A program made the position numbers and the translations under genes. Below, one piece after another: positions 20,955-33,885 of a DNA stretch of 64,000 bases. This DNA comes from Helianthus annuus (Eukaryota; Streptophyta; Magnoliopsida; Asterales; Asteraceae). The notes beneath the pieces are model-generated. The model was given only the letters and a program-made list of their open reading frames with translations, searched no databases and was not told the origin of the DNA. Numbering within the stretch: position 1 is the first letter of the stretch; each line of letters begins with the position of its first letter. The stretch covers positions 152,983,122 to 153,047,121 of the forward strand of contig NC_035441.2 in the NCBI RefSeq assembly GCF_002127325.2. The letters are read 5' to 3'.

Positions 20955-23900
20955 CTAAGAATCAAGAAATGAAATTTCAATTTGTTGATGGTTCTGAAAT
21001 TGCAAGCCTCCCTCTGAAACCTCATCTGTCTTAGGTTTCCAAGTTTCCCATTTACCATATTGTGTAATATTAGCAGTTTTTGAAATTTTTGGTTTGATTG
21101 GTTGAGATGAACTTGGTTCCCGTTTAACAGATTTTACATCTGGTTTCAAAACCCTTTTGATCACCTTTATATTTTTGCGTCGTTATTTTGTTTCATGTTC
21201 TTTAATAGTTCGTTTATCTTGTTTTGGTGAAACTGAACAATGTTGAGGGTGATCATTTTCAGGAGGGGCTCTCTCAACAAATTTTGCTTTGGGTGAGTTT
21301 GTACAATTTTTTGATGATATGTCCAAACTCCCCACATTTGAAACAGGATCTCCTTTCAACAAACTTAGGAGATCCATCTTAACGACTCGATGTCGAACTT
21401 GTAGAATCAGAGGTACTTGTGCCTTCATCACACCCGTTTGTGTGTTGGGTGTAATTATTTTGATTATTACGTTTCAAAATTCTAACCTTTTGATTAAAAT
21501 CGGTGTTTGTTTTATTTTCAAAAGTTTCCACCTTGTCAGTACCCTTCGATGCTACAAATTTGACATTAATGTCCTTCTTTTTGAAACGAGCTCCTTTTGA
21601 TTCTACCTTTGGTTGTGATACCTTAGGTTTTGAAGCTCGTTGTTCCTTTTGTTTGCCTTTAAAAGGGATAGGTTGTTGCTTTGTCGGGAATCGTTGGTTT
21701 CCAAATTGTTTCCTAATTTCAGCTTTTGGAATAGGATCGCACTGAGTTACAGAAACTTTTGTGATCGCTTTTCCCAAAAACTTACAGGTAGTATCTTTAA
21801 ACACTTTATCAATCAGAGATTTATTGACGTTTTTAATTGGAAAATCTTTGTTTGAATATATTTTACTATCTCCGACCAAAGTATACAACATGTTATCACT
21901 CTTAACAGCAGACACTGTCTCAGTGATAGGATCCATCTCTTGATGTACAGTAGAGTGCACAGCAGGAGTAGTAGGATCACATAGAATGTGATTTTCAATA
22001 GGAACGTCTACTCATTTCTTATCATCAACAGATGTATCCTGATCACTCACATCCGATTCATCATCCGACGATTTATAGTCCTCAACAGTTGGAGCACTTT
22101 GTTCTGTGGATGTTGAATTTTCCTTTGTTTCAGATGAGCCCTCTGAGGAACTGTCCGATTAATTTGAACCCTAATCCAGTTGTAAACTCCTCATAATAAA
22201 GAGGTACAGTTGGTTCAAACCAAGGCATTTCCTCCTCATCGGGCATCTTGGTATAGTTGTGTCTCAAAGGAGGTGGACACGACTTATACCCAATGCCTTT
22301 CACGTTTCCTTTTAGTTGTTGAACTTCAATTATGTGATCAAGCACATATCGGGAGTTAGAATAACTATCCAACTTGAGCTTGATCGCTTCATACTCACAT
22401 TTAGCCATTGCTAGCTCCTTCTTTGTTTCCTTAATAATATTAATGTAGTTATTAATACCAATTTGTTTGCCAAGAACAGTTTTAGACATTTCGGAAACAC
22501 TTTTCTTAAAAGTTTCAATGACTGATTTGAAATCTTTTTCATTGCGAGCCAAGGCCATGTTTGCCTCTTTACATTTTGACAGTTCAATAACCAAACTCTG
22601 GTTGTGACCATGAACCGTTTCAAATTCAAGTTTCAATTTAGAGCATTCATTTTTAAGACCTGCACAATCACTACATATGCTAGGAGTAGGAGTATCAGAA
22701 TTTACCTTACTCAAATAGGCTGCGATATTAACCATAAAGGCAGTCTGATAAAAGAAAGATCCGTCTTCAGAAAAGAACTTTTCCATCTCCTTTGATGAAA
22801 CATCAACCTTCTTGATCAGAACAGATTTCTGACACTTTAACTCCTCAGCTTTCATCAACAAACTATCAATATCAGAATCACTTCCCTCCTTTATATCCGA
22901 TTCTGAACAATAATCTATAATGTTCGAGCTTTCCTCATCTGAACTGCTAGTATAACCCGAGCTATCATCGCTTTCTGAGAATTCTTCCTAATGCACATGC
23001 TTGATATGATTGATGATCTTAGCATAGCATGCGGTTCCTCCTTCATCGCCACTTCCAAACTGTACGGACCAATTACAATTTTCATCAGCTTGAACAACTA
23101 ATGCACGGTTGGTGTGAGAAGGACCCGATTGGTTTGCGTTGGTGGTGTTAGTCTGGTTGTTGACAGCTACTATCCTTCTTTCCAGGTTAGGTTGATTCTG
23201 ATTGGAAGTACTTGTTTGATTCCTGAAGGGATTTTGACTTGTTTGTCTGCTCGGACGAGTGCACTCACATTTGAAGTGACCCTTTTCTCTGCAGTTAAAA
23301 CAGGTGACAGCATCTTTGTCGAAACCGTACTTTGTATCCCTTTTGTTTTCTAAATTAGTCTTCCCAGTTCTGCTCATGAAGTCTTTAGCTCGTCTAACCG
23401 CGCTTGTAAAAGCCCACTTGATATCCATTAACTCCATTTCATACCTATCAATCTGTTGATAATCTTCATTGGTCAGATTTATGTTTCCAATCTAACCTGC
23501 AACCAACCCACAATAAGCATTGACCATTGTGCTAAGAAGTTCCATGTGTTCCTTGGCAACTTCTACATTGACTTTGGGAAGGTTTGAAGTATCAAGTCTG
23601 GTTGTATTGGAATTTTGCGGTTGAGTGAAATTGTTACCATAGGATGCTTGTTGAGGTTGAGGTGAAGGGGTAACAACTTGTGGTTTCGGGAACTAAGCGC
23701 TAGAGTCAAATGGAGGTTGAGTAACTTGAGGTTGAGGTGGAGGGAACCAAGCACTAGTATCGAAATGAGGTTTAAGTTGAGGTGGCTTTGGTACAAATCC
23801 AAAAGGATTTACATTAGTCATTTGAGAATTTGACATGAACGCCGTTTGAAGTTTTGGTTGCTGACTTGAGCTTGCAGCAGGGTTAATCCCTCCAAAGTAC

Positions 23901-24736
23901 ATTTTTGGATTCTGAGGGATTGAGATTCGTTTCGCCTTCCGGATTTCTTCTTCATTTTTATTTTCCAGCTTTTGAACGAAATCATAGATACTGAGAGTAT
24001 CTAATGCACCTGTATGCTTTAATAGCTCAATAAAGGGGCTCCACTTCGGTGGTAGAGCGTCAACAAACTTTGACACCATTTCCTGTGCAGTTGCAGTAAC
24101 CCCGTAAGCAAACAGTTCACTTATCAAATGATAATAACGAGTTGCCATTTCAGTTAAAGTTTCATTTTCTATAAACAAAAATGCTTCAAACTCCTTTTTC
24201 AACAAGTCGTGGCGAGTCTTCCTTGTCGCCGCATTCCTTTCTCCTCTCGTAACTAGGATGTCCCACAATGCTTTTGTTGTCTTACAATAAGAGAATTGAT
24301 GATATAATTCTTTGTGGAGAGCTTGTGTTAAGATAGCAAACACCTTCTTTTCAAGATCGTACGCTTTCTTATCTGTTTCAGACATAGTTGCCAATGTGGC
24401 TGCATTTGAACCTGCTTCTTCAAAAGCTGTGTTGTATGGTGTAGTGAAACATAACCATAGCTCGGTATTTTTCCCTAGAACGTAAGTATGAAAACGGCCT
24501 CTCCAAGATGGATATTCATTCATATGATTCAGCTTTGGCGGTCGATTGTTGCTACCCGTTTCACTTTCGCTCTGTAGCAAATTTTGAATACTTTGATTTT
24601 GATTTGCTACGCATGCCCAGTGACTTGCAGAAATTGCTTGTGGTTGTGGCATCATATTCTTGACCCATGCCTCTGCGGAGGTCGGATCTAGAGTAGTACT
24701 TGAGCTACTACTCCAATCCCAAGGATTATTACTCAT
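20955..24736 (-). pseudogene. Copia gag remnant, unusually long
   Basis: It starts at 24736 with MSNNPWDWSSSSSTT and has a UBN2-type gag domain (HQFSYCKTTKALWDILV and DALPPKWSPFIELLKHT). A first zinc knuckle is CFNCREKGHFKCECTR near 23280. A long coiled-coil-like region with ELKCQKSVLIKK and LVIELSKCKEANMAL follows (22130-22860). The tail is basic. Several frame breaks (for example near 23695, 22985 and 22125) show it is dead. Confidence 0.8.
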
Positions 24737-24852
24737 GATTGATGTATGTATGAGTGTACCTGATCAAACACTTGAAAAGAAACGGTTAAGACAGTTTTGC
24801 AAAGCCTCTGTTCACAAATGACAGCTAAAATGGCGAAGTATAAAATGACGAA

Positions 24853-25265
24853 GGGTATGTTTGGCAAAAGTAGCTGGTGGCTGGTAGTTGGATGCTGTAA
24901 GCTGGTAGCTGGTGGCTGGAAGCTGGTAGCTAGTAGTTGTAGCTTTTTAGATATATTTGGTGTTTGGTAGAGTAGCTGTAGCTTTTAATAAAATGTATAA
25001 AATGACCAAAATGAACATAACTAAAAATTTAGAAAGTTGGTGCATTAAAAAGTTCCTTGTTTTTAGAGGTTAAAATAGTCATTTTTCCCTAAAAGCTTGT
25101 AGCTCATTCTAAACGCTACTAGTAGTAGCGTTCAACCAAAAGCTTCAAGCTTCTAACCTAAAAGCTTAAAGCTCCTTCAACCAAACAAGACTTTTTATTG
25201 AGTAGGAGCCTTTTCTTAAAAGCTTAAAGCTAGAAGCTCCTAAAAGCTCCATGCCAAACATACCC
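24853..25265. mobile_element. 413-bp Tourist-like MITE in the copia leader
   Basis: Ends GGGTATGTTTGGCA and TGCCAAACATACCC, flanked by GAA on both sides (24850-24852 and 25266-25268). The interior is built of AGCTGGTAGCTGG and AAAGCTTAAAGCT words. It interrupts the leader between the 5' LTR and gag. Confidence 0.85.
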
Positions 25266-25917
25266 GAAGTATGATTCACAGTTGAACGACGAAGTCTTGT
25301 AACGACGAAGTTTTGAATCTTCGTCTAACACACTCTTTTGACGAAGGATGGAGAGTGTTTCAATCTTCGTCTGAAACAATTTTGACGAAACTTTGATGGT
25401 TCGTCCAACACAATCTTCGCTGACACATGATAAGATACTTTTGCAAAAGCAATTAATTCTTGCAGACAAGTAGGTGGTGTGACGAATTTTCAAAGCTAAC
25501 AAGTTGCTTTGACAGAATTTAATTTGATTCACCTAACCATCATTTCATGTACACAATTGTCAAACAATAATATTATAAGCGACAAACACTTCAATTAGAA
25601 TTCAAATCAGATCAAACTCAGAAATTATTTTAAGAATAGTTTGAAGATAGTCAAGAACACTTTGAAGATCACTTTGAATATCAAGAAAAACTTGAGTATT
25701 CTGAAACACAAACTTTGCTTAAGCTTTCAAGAAAAACCCATTTTTATCATGTAGACATGCAATGTAGTAAGGTTTTTTATAAAACTTATAGCAAATAACA
25801 AGATTTGAACACTTTTTCAGGAAATATGAATATCAAATAAGAACAGTTTCTGAAAAGTACACAAACAACTTGATAAAACATAACAATGTTTGGTTTTAAA
25901 CAAGGATAAGAGCCATA

Positions 25918-25929
25918 GCTCTGATACCA
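25918..25929 (-). other. Primer-binding site (initiator tRNA-Met)
   Basis: On the - strand TGGTATCAGAGC, two bases inside the 5' LTR. This is the standard match to the 3' end of plant initiator tRNA-Met. Confidence 0.9.
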
Positions 25930-25931
25930 CT

Positions 25932-26572
25932 TGTAGGTCCGTTTTTCTCAGAGGATCTATTACGAGACCTAATCCTTGTTTATCACGAACACGGTCACGA
26001 GTGCGGAATCCACTTGACGGTGCAAACCAAACAAGCAATGCACGCAACACAACAGATAACCAAAGATTCACTTTAGATTAAAAGGACGAGAACAACATCA
26101 AACATATACACACAATGCTTGAAGGATAAACTCTCAGTAGTTGTCTCTCTATGCTCTCATGCCTTAATTGTTAAACACACTAAGCTATATATACTGTCCA
26201 GGGACGAACCTTGATAGACGAAGGTTAATGTGTGACGAAGAAAGAACCTTCGCCACACACAAACTTAGACGAAGATAGAAGGTTCGCCAAGCAGTGGTTT
26301 GACGAAGATAGAGCCTTCGTCAAACACTAAACAAGGACAGTAGATAACTAAGTTAACAGAAGATATAAGAAACCACTAACTATAGTTAAACACTATGCAC
26401 ACAAGCATGTGTTTAATAAACCTTACAAATACAGAGACAAAATGTCATACCAAGTAGTATAGGAGGATATCCGACTGGGTAGACTTGACAGAACTTACAG
26501 ACTCGATAACAAAAGACTAAATAACATACAACGTAAACAAGACAAAGTTACAGACACATAAATGCACCAACG
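25932..26572 (-). repeat. 5' LTR of copia element 1
   Basis: The + strand reads TGTAGGTCC to GCACCAAC. It shares CACGGTCACGAGTGCGGAATCCA-type sequence with the solo LTR at 41030-41110 and GAGTGCGGAATCCA with the other LTRs. The region 26200-26335 is filled with GACGAAG/CTTCGTC words. Confidence 0.88.
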
Positions 26573-27479
26573 GGATCATTGCCGGCGAACAGGCAATAGG
26601 GTTGTAAACGAGCCGAGTCGAGCCGAGCTAGACCCCACTCGAGCTCGGCTCAAACTCGATTCGAGCAGGCTCGGCTCGAGCTCGACTCGATTAGAATTCA
26701 AGCTAGCTCGGCTTGGCTCGATCTAGCTCGAATTAACAAAGAACCGCAAAATTTACTACTTAAAAAGCCCTTTAAAATTAATTTCCTCATAGACTAAGGA
26801 TCATAATTGCCATTTACTTTAACCATATGGCTAAATATGCAAGTATAAATAGTTAATTCAGTTAGTACATTGTCTTTACCTTCCTGTATAGAGGAGATAC
26901 TCCGTTAGTTTTTGTTTTCTAAGCGATGTGGGACAAAAAAAATGAAGGATATAAACCTTATCGAGCCAGCTCACGAGCTCACGAGCCGAGCCAGGCCAAG
27001 CCCGAGCTGGACTCGTTTTGTTGGTGCATTATTTTGTGTCTGTCACTTGTCTTAATTAGCGATGTATTTTGTACGGTCTTTTATTATTATCGAGTCTGTA
27101 TTCACCGTCGACCAAGTCGGATATCCTCCTATCCTACTTGTGTCCGACAAGTTTGTCTCATTGATATGTAACGTTTAATGACTATGCATGTTGCATATTT
27201 GGGTTAATATGTTGTTTGTGTGTTTATAGTTATCTGCTGCAAACTGTTAACAGTTTGCGACACATCAACATTTGCAGCCTTCGACGAAACTCCCAGGTTT
27301 CGTCGAGTACTACATGACGAAACTCCTTATTGGTCACAACTTCATGTTTCGTCGAGATGGGTGACGAAACTCCTTGAGTTTCGTCGTCTGTAAAGTTTCG
27401 TTGGCCCCAAGTGATGTTTCGTCGGGCCCAATTCTAGTTTCGTCACTGTTGGGCCTAGGCTGCTATATAAACACAACAT

Positions 27480-30400
27480 TGTAATACCTCGTAAATTCAT
27501 GTCCAATATAATATCGACACGTGTCATGGACTTTAAACGTGAAAAGAATTAATTTAGAGTGACTAAAGTTGACAAACGAAGAAAGTATGTGAGTAAAAGG
27601 ATTCAAAGTGTAAACATTGGATAAATATGCCTTTGAACGACCCTATACGATGTTTATACTCTTAAACGAATGAATTATGAATCATATGAAGCCGTTTGTG
27701 GAAGAAAGTGAAAGTATACAAACCGCAAGGGTTAAAAGTGTCAACATGTTTAATTTATACCTCTGAGTGACCTTTTAGCGAACCCGAAGCTTTGTAACGA
27801 TTAATTATGCTCACTAGAATAAGTGATAAAAATTTCACAAGGTTTCGATATCGTATAAGAAAGTTATGCTAACATTCGTAAGTGAGGGGTTAAAAGCGTC
27901 AACATTGAAATTTAGGGCTTTTCGGGTGATCGTATAGCTAACCGAGGACTTAACAAAGTTTGTTTATAACTTAGGGTCCTTAAAAGTTAAGTTGGAGGGT
28001 TAAAAAGTGCAAAATAATGAGTTAAAACCACTTTTGGAAGGACCAGGGACCTAAACTGCAAATACTTAAACTTTGTAACCGGAACCAGCACCCATACCGG
28101 CCGGGTAAGACCCTTAAAGATTCTTACGCGGGCCGCGTACTAACCTGCAGCGACTAAAAACATGGAAGATGCTTGTTTCAGCCTGTTGCACCGCCTTTAA
28201 GGCCTTGTTTTACATACAAGGGGCTGTGCAAATGGGATTTCATGCAATAGGGACACCTGTGATGATCAGGAATCATCCCATAGACTTGTTTGGCATGATC
28301 TTGTTCAATCAAAGTCCATATATATAGAGAACTTGTTGAAACATTTTGGGCATTCACTTGAAATCTTTCAAACACATTTTCTGGAGCTATCTGGACCTCA
28401 AACAAGATTCTGTTACCTTCACTTTCGTACTAAGGACTTCAATAAGCTTCCTTAACCTCTCTTAATTCAGTTTTATTAGTTTAATGGCCTAAAGTCAAAC
28501 CCGTCGTAATTAAGGTTTGACTTAGTGATTAATCACTAATGGTCCAATCAATTCTCGAATTCTCGGAACCGAAAGTCGCAAAAGTAGACTTTGCTTTGAC
28601 TTTCAGTTCTAACCCAATATAGCATATTTTAGAAATGCCTTAGAGCTCTATTAGGACCAGGTTATAGGTTAGTGTAACCCTCTGAGGTTATACAACTTGG
28701 TTCCATAGTTATCCGATTCATTTGCATGTTTCCGTTATATGCCTAAATGTTGACCATTATGCCCTTTTGACCTTAAAACGGGAATTTTGAAAATGTGAGA
28801 GGACAATAACCTTTATTACTGATTTATAAACTTGTCCTCAAAATTTGACATCAGTTTGAGGTCTAGATTAGGAGTTATGCTCAATATCGTAACTAAGAAG
28901 CTTTTTATTAATTAAACGGCATAATTAGCATGTAGCCTATTTAAACCCAAATTTTGATACCAAACTTTTTACCCACTGATGTAAAATAATATTTTGGGTT
29001 TTTAAAGATTTTTATTTATTTTTAGGCTGAGCATAACATAGGGTTATAGCCTTGATTCGGTAATTGACGGTTATACCCTTTTCTTGAATAAAATGAGTTT
29101 TACATAATATTTTGATACCAAACTTTTTGCTACTGATTTTATATGATAAGTAAAATATTTTGAACTTTATAAACTGACCAAAAACTTAGATTTCCTGTTT
29201 TAACCCGAAAATCGCATAAAACCAACTTTTACGCGTTTTAAGCGCATAATATGAGTTAAAACCATTTTTAACATATAAGACTTAATACCTACTGATGTTT
29301 TAAGCGCATAATGGAAGATATCCTACTGATATCACAACATATGTAAGGCATATTAACTTAGGAAACCTGTTCATGACTCTTTTGGTTACCCGTTACGCAT
29401 TTTTCGCGTTTGGCGCGGTTTATGTAACTACTTTGCATAAATTAGCCGAAGCAAGTCAAACCTTATCATTTTTATCTCAAAATCGAGAATGTGTTTAGTT
29501 TACCCATATTATACAAGTATACAAACTTGTCAGGTCTAAACCACATTCTAATCCGGTCTTTGCTTAATCGTGCGTTTTGAACCATATATCTTCCTTTAAA
29601 ACTAACTGGTCTAAGTTTAGGCTTAATTAAGACCCGTTAGGAATCTAATAGGTTATTAAAACCTTCATTCCAGATTAGGAGCCCAGTAAAAGCTACTTGC
29701 ACTCGCTGATTGTGATATATACTTGCTCAAATAAATACTTTTAACTTATTTTCCTATACGGGCTTGGGATACGGTATTATAATACCGCTTGGTCGGGTAT
29801 GTAGTTATTTAAATCGGATTGTGATTAATATATTTACATAACCCATTTTAATCTATTTTATTTGGTGTACGGCCTTTGGGGGGTTAATGACCATGTCCCG
29901 GATATACTTGGCATCATTCATAGAAATGGCCATGACTTAAGCACGGGGTGTAGGGATACGCCTGACAGTTGCATATGTAAGAATTGGTAACCCACAATAA
30001 GGATTTTTCCTTGTGGGCATTATACCTGTGGTGTGTCAATTAATCTTGCCCTGACGTACGACAAATAAGTAAAACTGTATACAAGATTATTTTTAAATAA
30101 TTGTCTCAAGTTATAAAAGATATTTTGTGCCTTGTGCATTCAAATCAATTTTCTTAAACATTTTCAAAATGAGTCAGTTAGTTGTATAGTGTAAACTGAC
30201 GTATTTTCCAAAAAGGCTAAGTGCAGGTACTAAACGGACTAGGCTGGCTACTCCTGGCATCAATAAAAGAGTCTTGCAAGCTTAGATGCCTTTAAATCTG
30301 TTGAACAATATTTCTTTTATTTTCGATCCGCCTGTGGATCTTTTACAACCGTTTTTGTAATACTTGATATTACTCGTTATCGGTTTGTGATGTATTTATC

Positions 30401-30512
30401 TTTTGCTTCCGCTGTGCATTAAATTGTGTTATTTGACTATGACTATATCAACTACGTCACGATACTCCCCACCGGGCCCACCGGTAATACATGGAAATAT
30501 CGGGGTGTGACA
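27480..30512 (+). repeat. 5' LTR of the gypsy element (3033 bp)
   Basis: TGTAATACCTCG to GGGGTGTGACA. Relative to the 3' LTR it lacks about 250 bp (38355-38610 of the 3' copy) and about 300 bp (39350-39640 of the 3' copy). The minus-strand frame at 28178-28405, repeated at 37974-38201, is LTR sequence, not a gene. Confidence 0.93.
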
Positions 30513-30515
30513 GGT

Positions 30516-30528
30516 TGGTATCAGAGCC
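30516..30528 (+). other. Primer-binding site of the gypsy element
   Basis: TGGTATCAGAGCC, three bases after the 5' LTR; the match is to initiator tRNA-Met. Confidence 0.95.
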
Positions 30529-30698
30529 AACATTGAGTGAATTAAACACTAGCCTTTTGTGTTTAATCTCAATGACACAGTTTGCACATTCCTCGATTTT
30601 CGATTCTTGACAAAGAACATAGGACTAATCCTAATTCGTTTTATTTTATCCTTTATTTTTTTCCTTGTGTTTATTTTGTTTGTTTGACAGGTTCAAAT

Positions 30699-31865
30699 AT
30701 GCCACCAAGATTCAGGAGAGGAAGAGGAAAGGCGCCGATTACTGGCCACGACCATGAAGCCGGACCTTCTCACCGGCGAACCCCATCCGTTAACATGAGC
30801 ACCAGTCCTCAAGAGGATTGGAGGACCTATCTGGAGCCAGCGAGGCGATCTGTCTCCCTAAGTTCATCATCTTCGTATCAACACTCGTTTGGACCTCAAT
30901 CGGAGAACGAGCCCCACAACTGACATCCTTCCTTCATCCCTCTCCAACGCTCAAACTCACACCACTCCTTCAATGACCCAACACCCTTTTTCCAGAGCCG
31001 GTTCAACCCGGCAAACCTAATTGAAGAACCAGTGGGTTGTAACCCATTGGGACCAGAAGACACCGATCCCGCTGAACCTCCGTCCGGAACACCTACTCAC
31101 CCCATTGAGATCTCCGATGGGTCATCGTTTCATGGATCACCTTATCGTGGTCCAGACAGCTACGAGGCTATATTTGCCCAATATGATTGGGTGTTTATTC
31201 CCTCCTACCGCTCAGAGCCTCAGCAGCAGCAGCAGCAGGATCCCTCCGAGAATTCGCGTTTTGTAGCGGTCACTCCACCGCCACCACCATCAGTTCAGCA
31301 GCCGCCTCCGGAGCCACCGAGGCGGAGAAGATCAAACGCACGGATGTCCATGCGAGGGGGAGTCTATATCAGCACCCCCAACCTTCGAGTGGCAGTCACT
31401 ACCCGCCACTATATGAAGACCCGTAGATGGGTGGGCCTTCAAACCCCATCTCTGAGGTGGACTCTGCGCCTATCGCGCCGCCACCAATGGGTTATGATAA
31501 CCCAATTCCTGCATACGTCGGTTCAGCGGCGTACAACCCATTTGAGCAGCCGGCCCATACTCACTACAACTACGCCGAAGTTGACCCTTATCTTGTGGCG
31601 TCAAACTACAATGCTCTTCATCCCGAGGGGCCCCTATGGAGCTCCCTGGGGAGTTGGATACCCAGCTTATGGATACCAACACCCGCCACCTCCTCAACCT
31701 CCACATCAGCAGCCGCCATTGATACCACCAGAGCAACAACAGGAGATTCTCCAAAGGTTGAGCCAGGTGGAACGGGAGGTTCAAGAAGAGCGTAAGACAA
31801 ACCGAGGTTTTCTCAAGGGTTTAGCAAGTTTAATCAAGGGGAAGAGCAAGAAAAGGGATTTTTGA
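30699..31865 (+). pseudogene. Additional ORF upstream of gag in the gypsy element
   Basis: It starts MPPRFRRGRGKAP just after TTTGACAG, a plausible splice acceptor. The product is Pro/Gln/Ser-rich and low in complexity (QQQQQQ, PPPPPS, HPPPPQPPHQQPP). It ends in an amphipathic stretch, QQEILQRLSQVEREVQEERK, and a basic tail, KGKSKKRDF. A stop at 30921 and frame changes near 31430 and 31640 break it. It has no gag or enzyme motif. Its function is unknown; it may be an accessory structural protein. Confidence 0.6.
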
Positions 31866-32734
31866 AGATTCCTTATTTATTTATTTGTATTGTAATTTCC
31901 TTGTTTTAAATCAAGTCCCTGCGTGGACATCTATTTCTGTATTTAGTCCCTGCGAGGACTTGTTTTTCCAGTTTAGCCCCTGCTGGGCATGTCATTTCTG
32001 TTAGCCCCTGCGTGGGCAAGTTATTCTGTTAAAAAGTCCCGTTTAGGGCAATCATGTACTCTTTTAATTTTAGTGTAATGTTGAATTTAAAATTTCATTT
32101 TGTCAATTATATGCATAAACATAAAATATGAAATGAAAAAAATATCATTTCCTTTTTATAAGATCTGCCATTATTAAATAAAAATCTAAAAAGGGCAAAA
32201 ACCTAGCCCATGTGTCATTTTAAGACAGGGCCATGATGGTAGTTCCTTAATTAGATTCAGATCCTTGTTAACATCTGAAAACATGTTAACACTCTTGGCA
32301 AAAAGTGATTCGATAAAATCGCATAAGTCACCCTTAAATTGGATTCTTCCAATTCCTTTCTTATTTATTTAATCATCCATTAGTGATGAAGTGCCTACGG
32401 GCCATAATTAATGTCATCTAAGACTAAAGACAGTTGTAGTCTATGACTCCCTGTCAAGAAGAGGTAATGAACTTTGATTCAAGCCTTAATGCCCCGATTC
32501 TATAAAATCTTGGCTTATAATTTAAATTTATCCATGTGACTTGGCCTTTTGTGCTATTATTATGTTTTAATTATAGTTAGGGATTATTACAATAAAATTC
32601 CTGAATAAATACATTTATCAAATTAACCAATATGGTTTATTAATACTATGGTTAATAAATCATCAAGAATGATAATACTGTTATGGACATCTGAATAAAT
32701 AATTATCATTTACCTTATGTAGCAATCAAGCTAC
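31866..32734. other. Spacer between the extra ORF and gag
   Basis: It contains a short imperfect repeat of TAGTCCCTGCGTGGACA/TTAGCCCCTGC type (31912-32040). No gene. Confidence 0.6.
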
Positions 32735-33885
32735 ATGGCTAGGTCAGACGAAGTTAACAGTCACCCAAGGGAGAATCATGATACTTCCAGAGTTAATGTA
32801 GCAGGAGCGGAATTGCAGGCATTAATAGATAATGTTGTTACACGAGCTCTGGACAGACAGTTCAATGAATCTAGTGGTACCCATGTCTGGACTCAGTCTG
32901 TACTACACTCAAAACCACCCTCAAGGACTCATACCGCTCACAAGAGTGATTCTCATCACTCATCGAATCAGAGGAGTGTTCCATCTAGGAAAGTTGTGCT
33001 AAATCAGGAACCACGTGTTAAGGGCTGTACTTATAAATATTTTGTCTCCTGCAAGCCCAGGGATTTCACGGGGGAGAAAGGAGCCATCGATTGTGTGACT
33101 TGGCTCGATGAGATGGACACTGTGGTCGATATTAGTGGTTGTGCAGGACAAGACGTCGTGAATTTGTTTCACAGTCATTTAAGGGAGAAACCTTAGCATG
33201 GTGGAGGTCACTGATTCAGACTGCTGGAAAGATCCCACTGTATAATCTGACATGGGATCAGTTTGTTGCTCTTATTAAGGAGAATTACTGCCCTCAGCAT
33301 GAGGTTGAAAAGATCGAGGCCGACTTCTTGTCATTAGTTATGAAAAACCTGGATTGTCAAGCATACCTTACAAGCTTCAATACCATGTCTCGATTGGTTC
33401 CTTACCTGGTGACGCCGGAACCAAAGCGAATCGCCCGCTTCATTGGGGGTTTAGCCCCATAATCAAAGCTAGTGTGAAGGCCTCTCGACCGATTACTTTT
33501 AGGTCAACAGCTGATTTATCTCTATCCCTCACTCTGGATGCGGTCAGGCTGAGATTGCTTAAGAGCTCTGAAGAAGGAAAGAGGAAGCGTGAGGATGATA
33601 ACTCACGACAGTCTGAGAAAAAGCATAAGGGTAACACAGACCACAAGAAGAAGTCTGGGTCTAACAAGGGTAACCAGTAGACAGATGAGAAGCCAAAGTG
33701 CAAAACCTGCCAAAAGCGTCATTTTGGAAAATGCAGGTTTGAGTCAAAGTCTCAGTCAAAGCCGATTGCATGTGGGTTATGCAAGTCCAAGGATCACAAG
33801 ACATTAGACTGCAAGAAAATAAAGGATGCGACATGCTATAACTGTAACGAAAAGGGGCACATCAAGACCAACTGCCCTAAGTATG
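32735..33885 (+). pseudogene. Gypsy gag with zinc knuckle, frameshifted
   Basis: It starts MARSDEVNSHPREN. The retrotransposon gag domain spans about 33000-33460 (FTGEKGAIDCVTWLDEMD, then FKGETLAWWRSLIQTAGK in another frame). A basic linker follows, and then Cys-rich knuckles with CGLCKSKDHKTLDC and CYNCNEKGHIKTNCPK around 33775-33880. Frame changes near 33150 and 33460 and a stop at 33678 disable it. Confidence 0.85.

Larger units (their letters stand above)
19417..26572 (-). mobile_element. 3'-truncated copia retrotransposon (element 1)
   Basis: On the - strand, in order: 5' LTR, primer-binding site, leader, long gag, protease and integrase; the sequence then ends abruptly near 19436. Reverse transcriptase, RNase H and the 3' LTR are missing. 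It is homologous throughout to the complete element at 42578-53808 but much more decayed. A Tourist-like MITE sits in its leader. Confidence 0.88.

Noticed and set aside
28178..28405. 75-codon minus-strand frame repeated at 37974-38201
   Set aside because: It lies in both gypsy LTRs; the conservation is that of the LTR pair, not of a gene.
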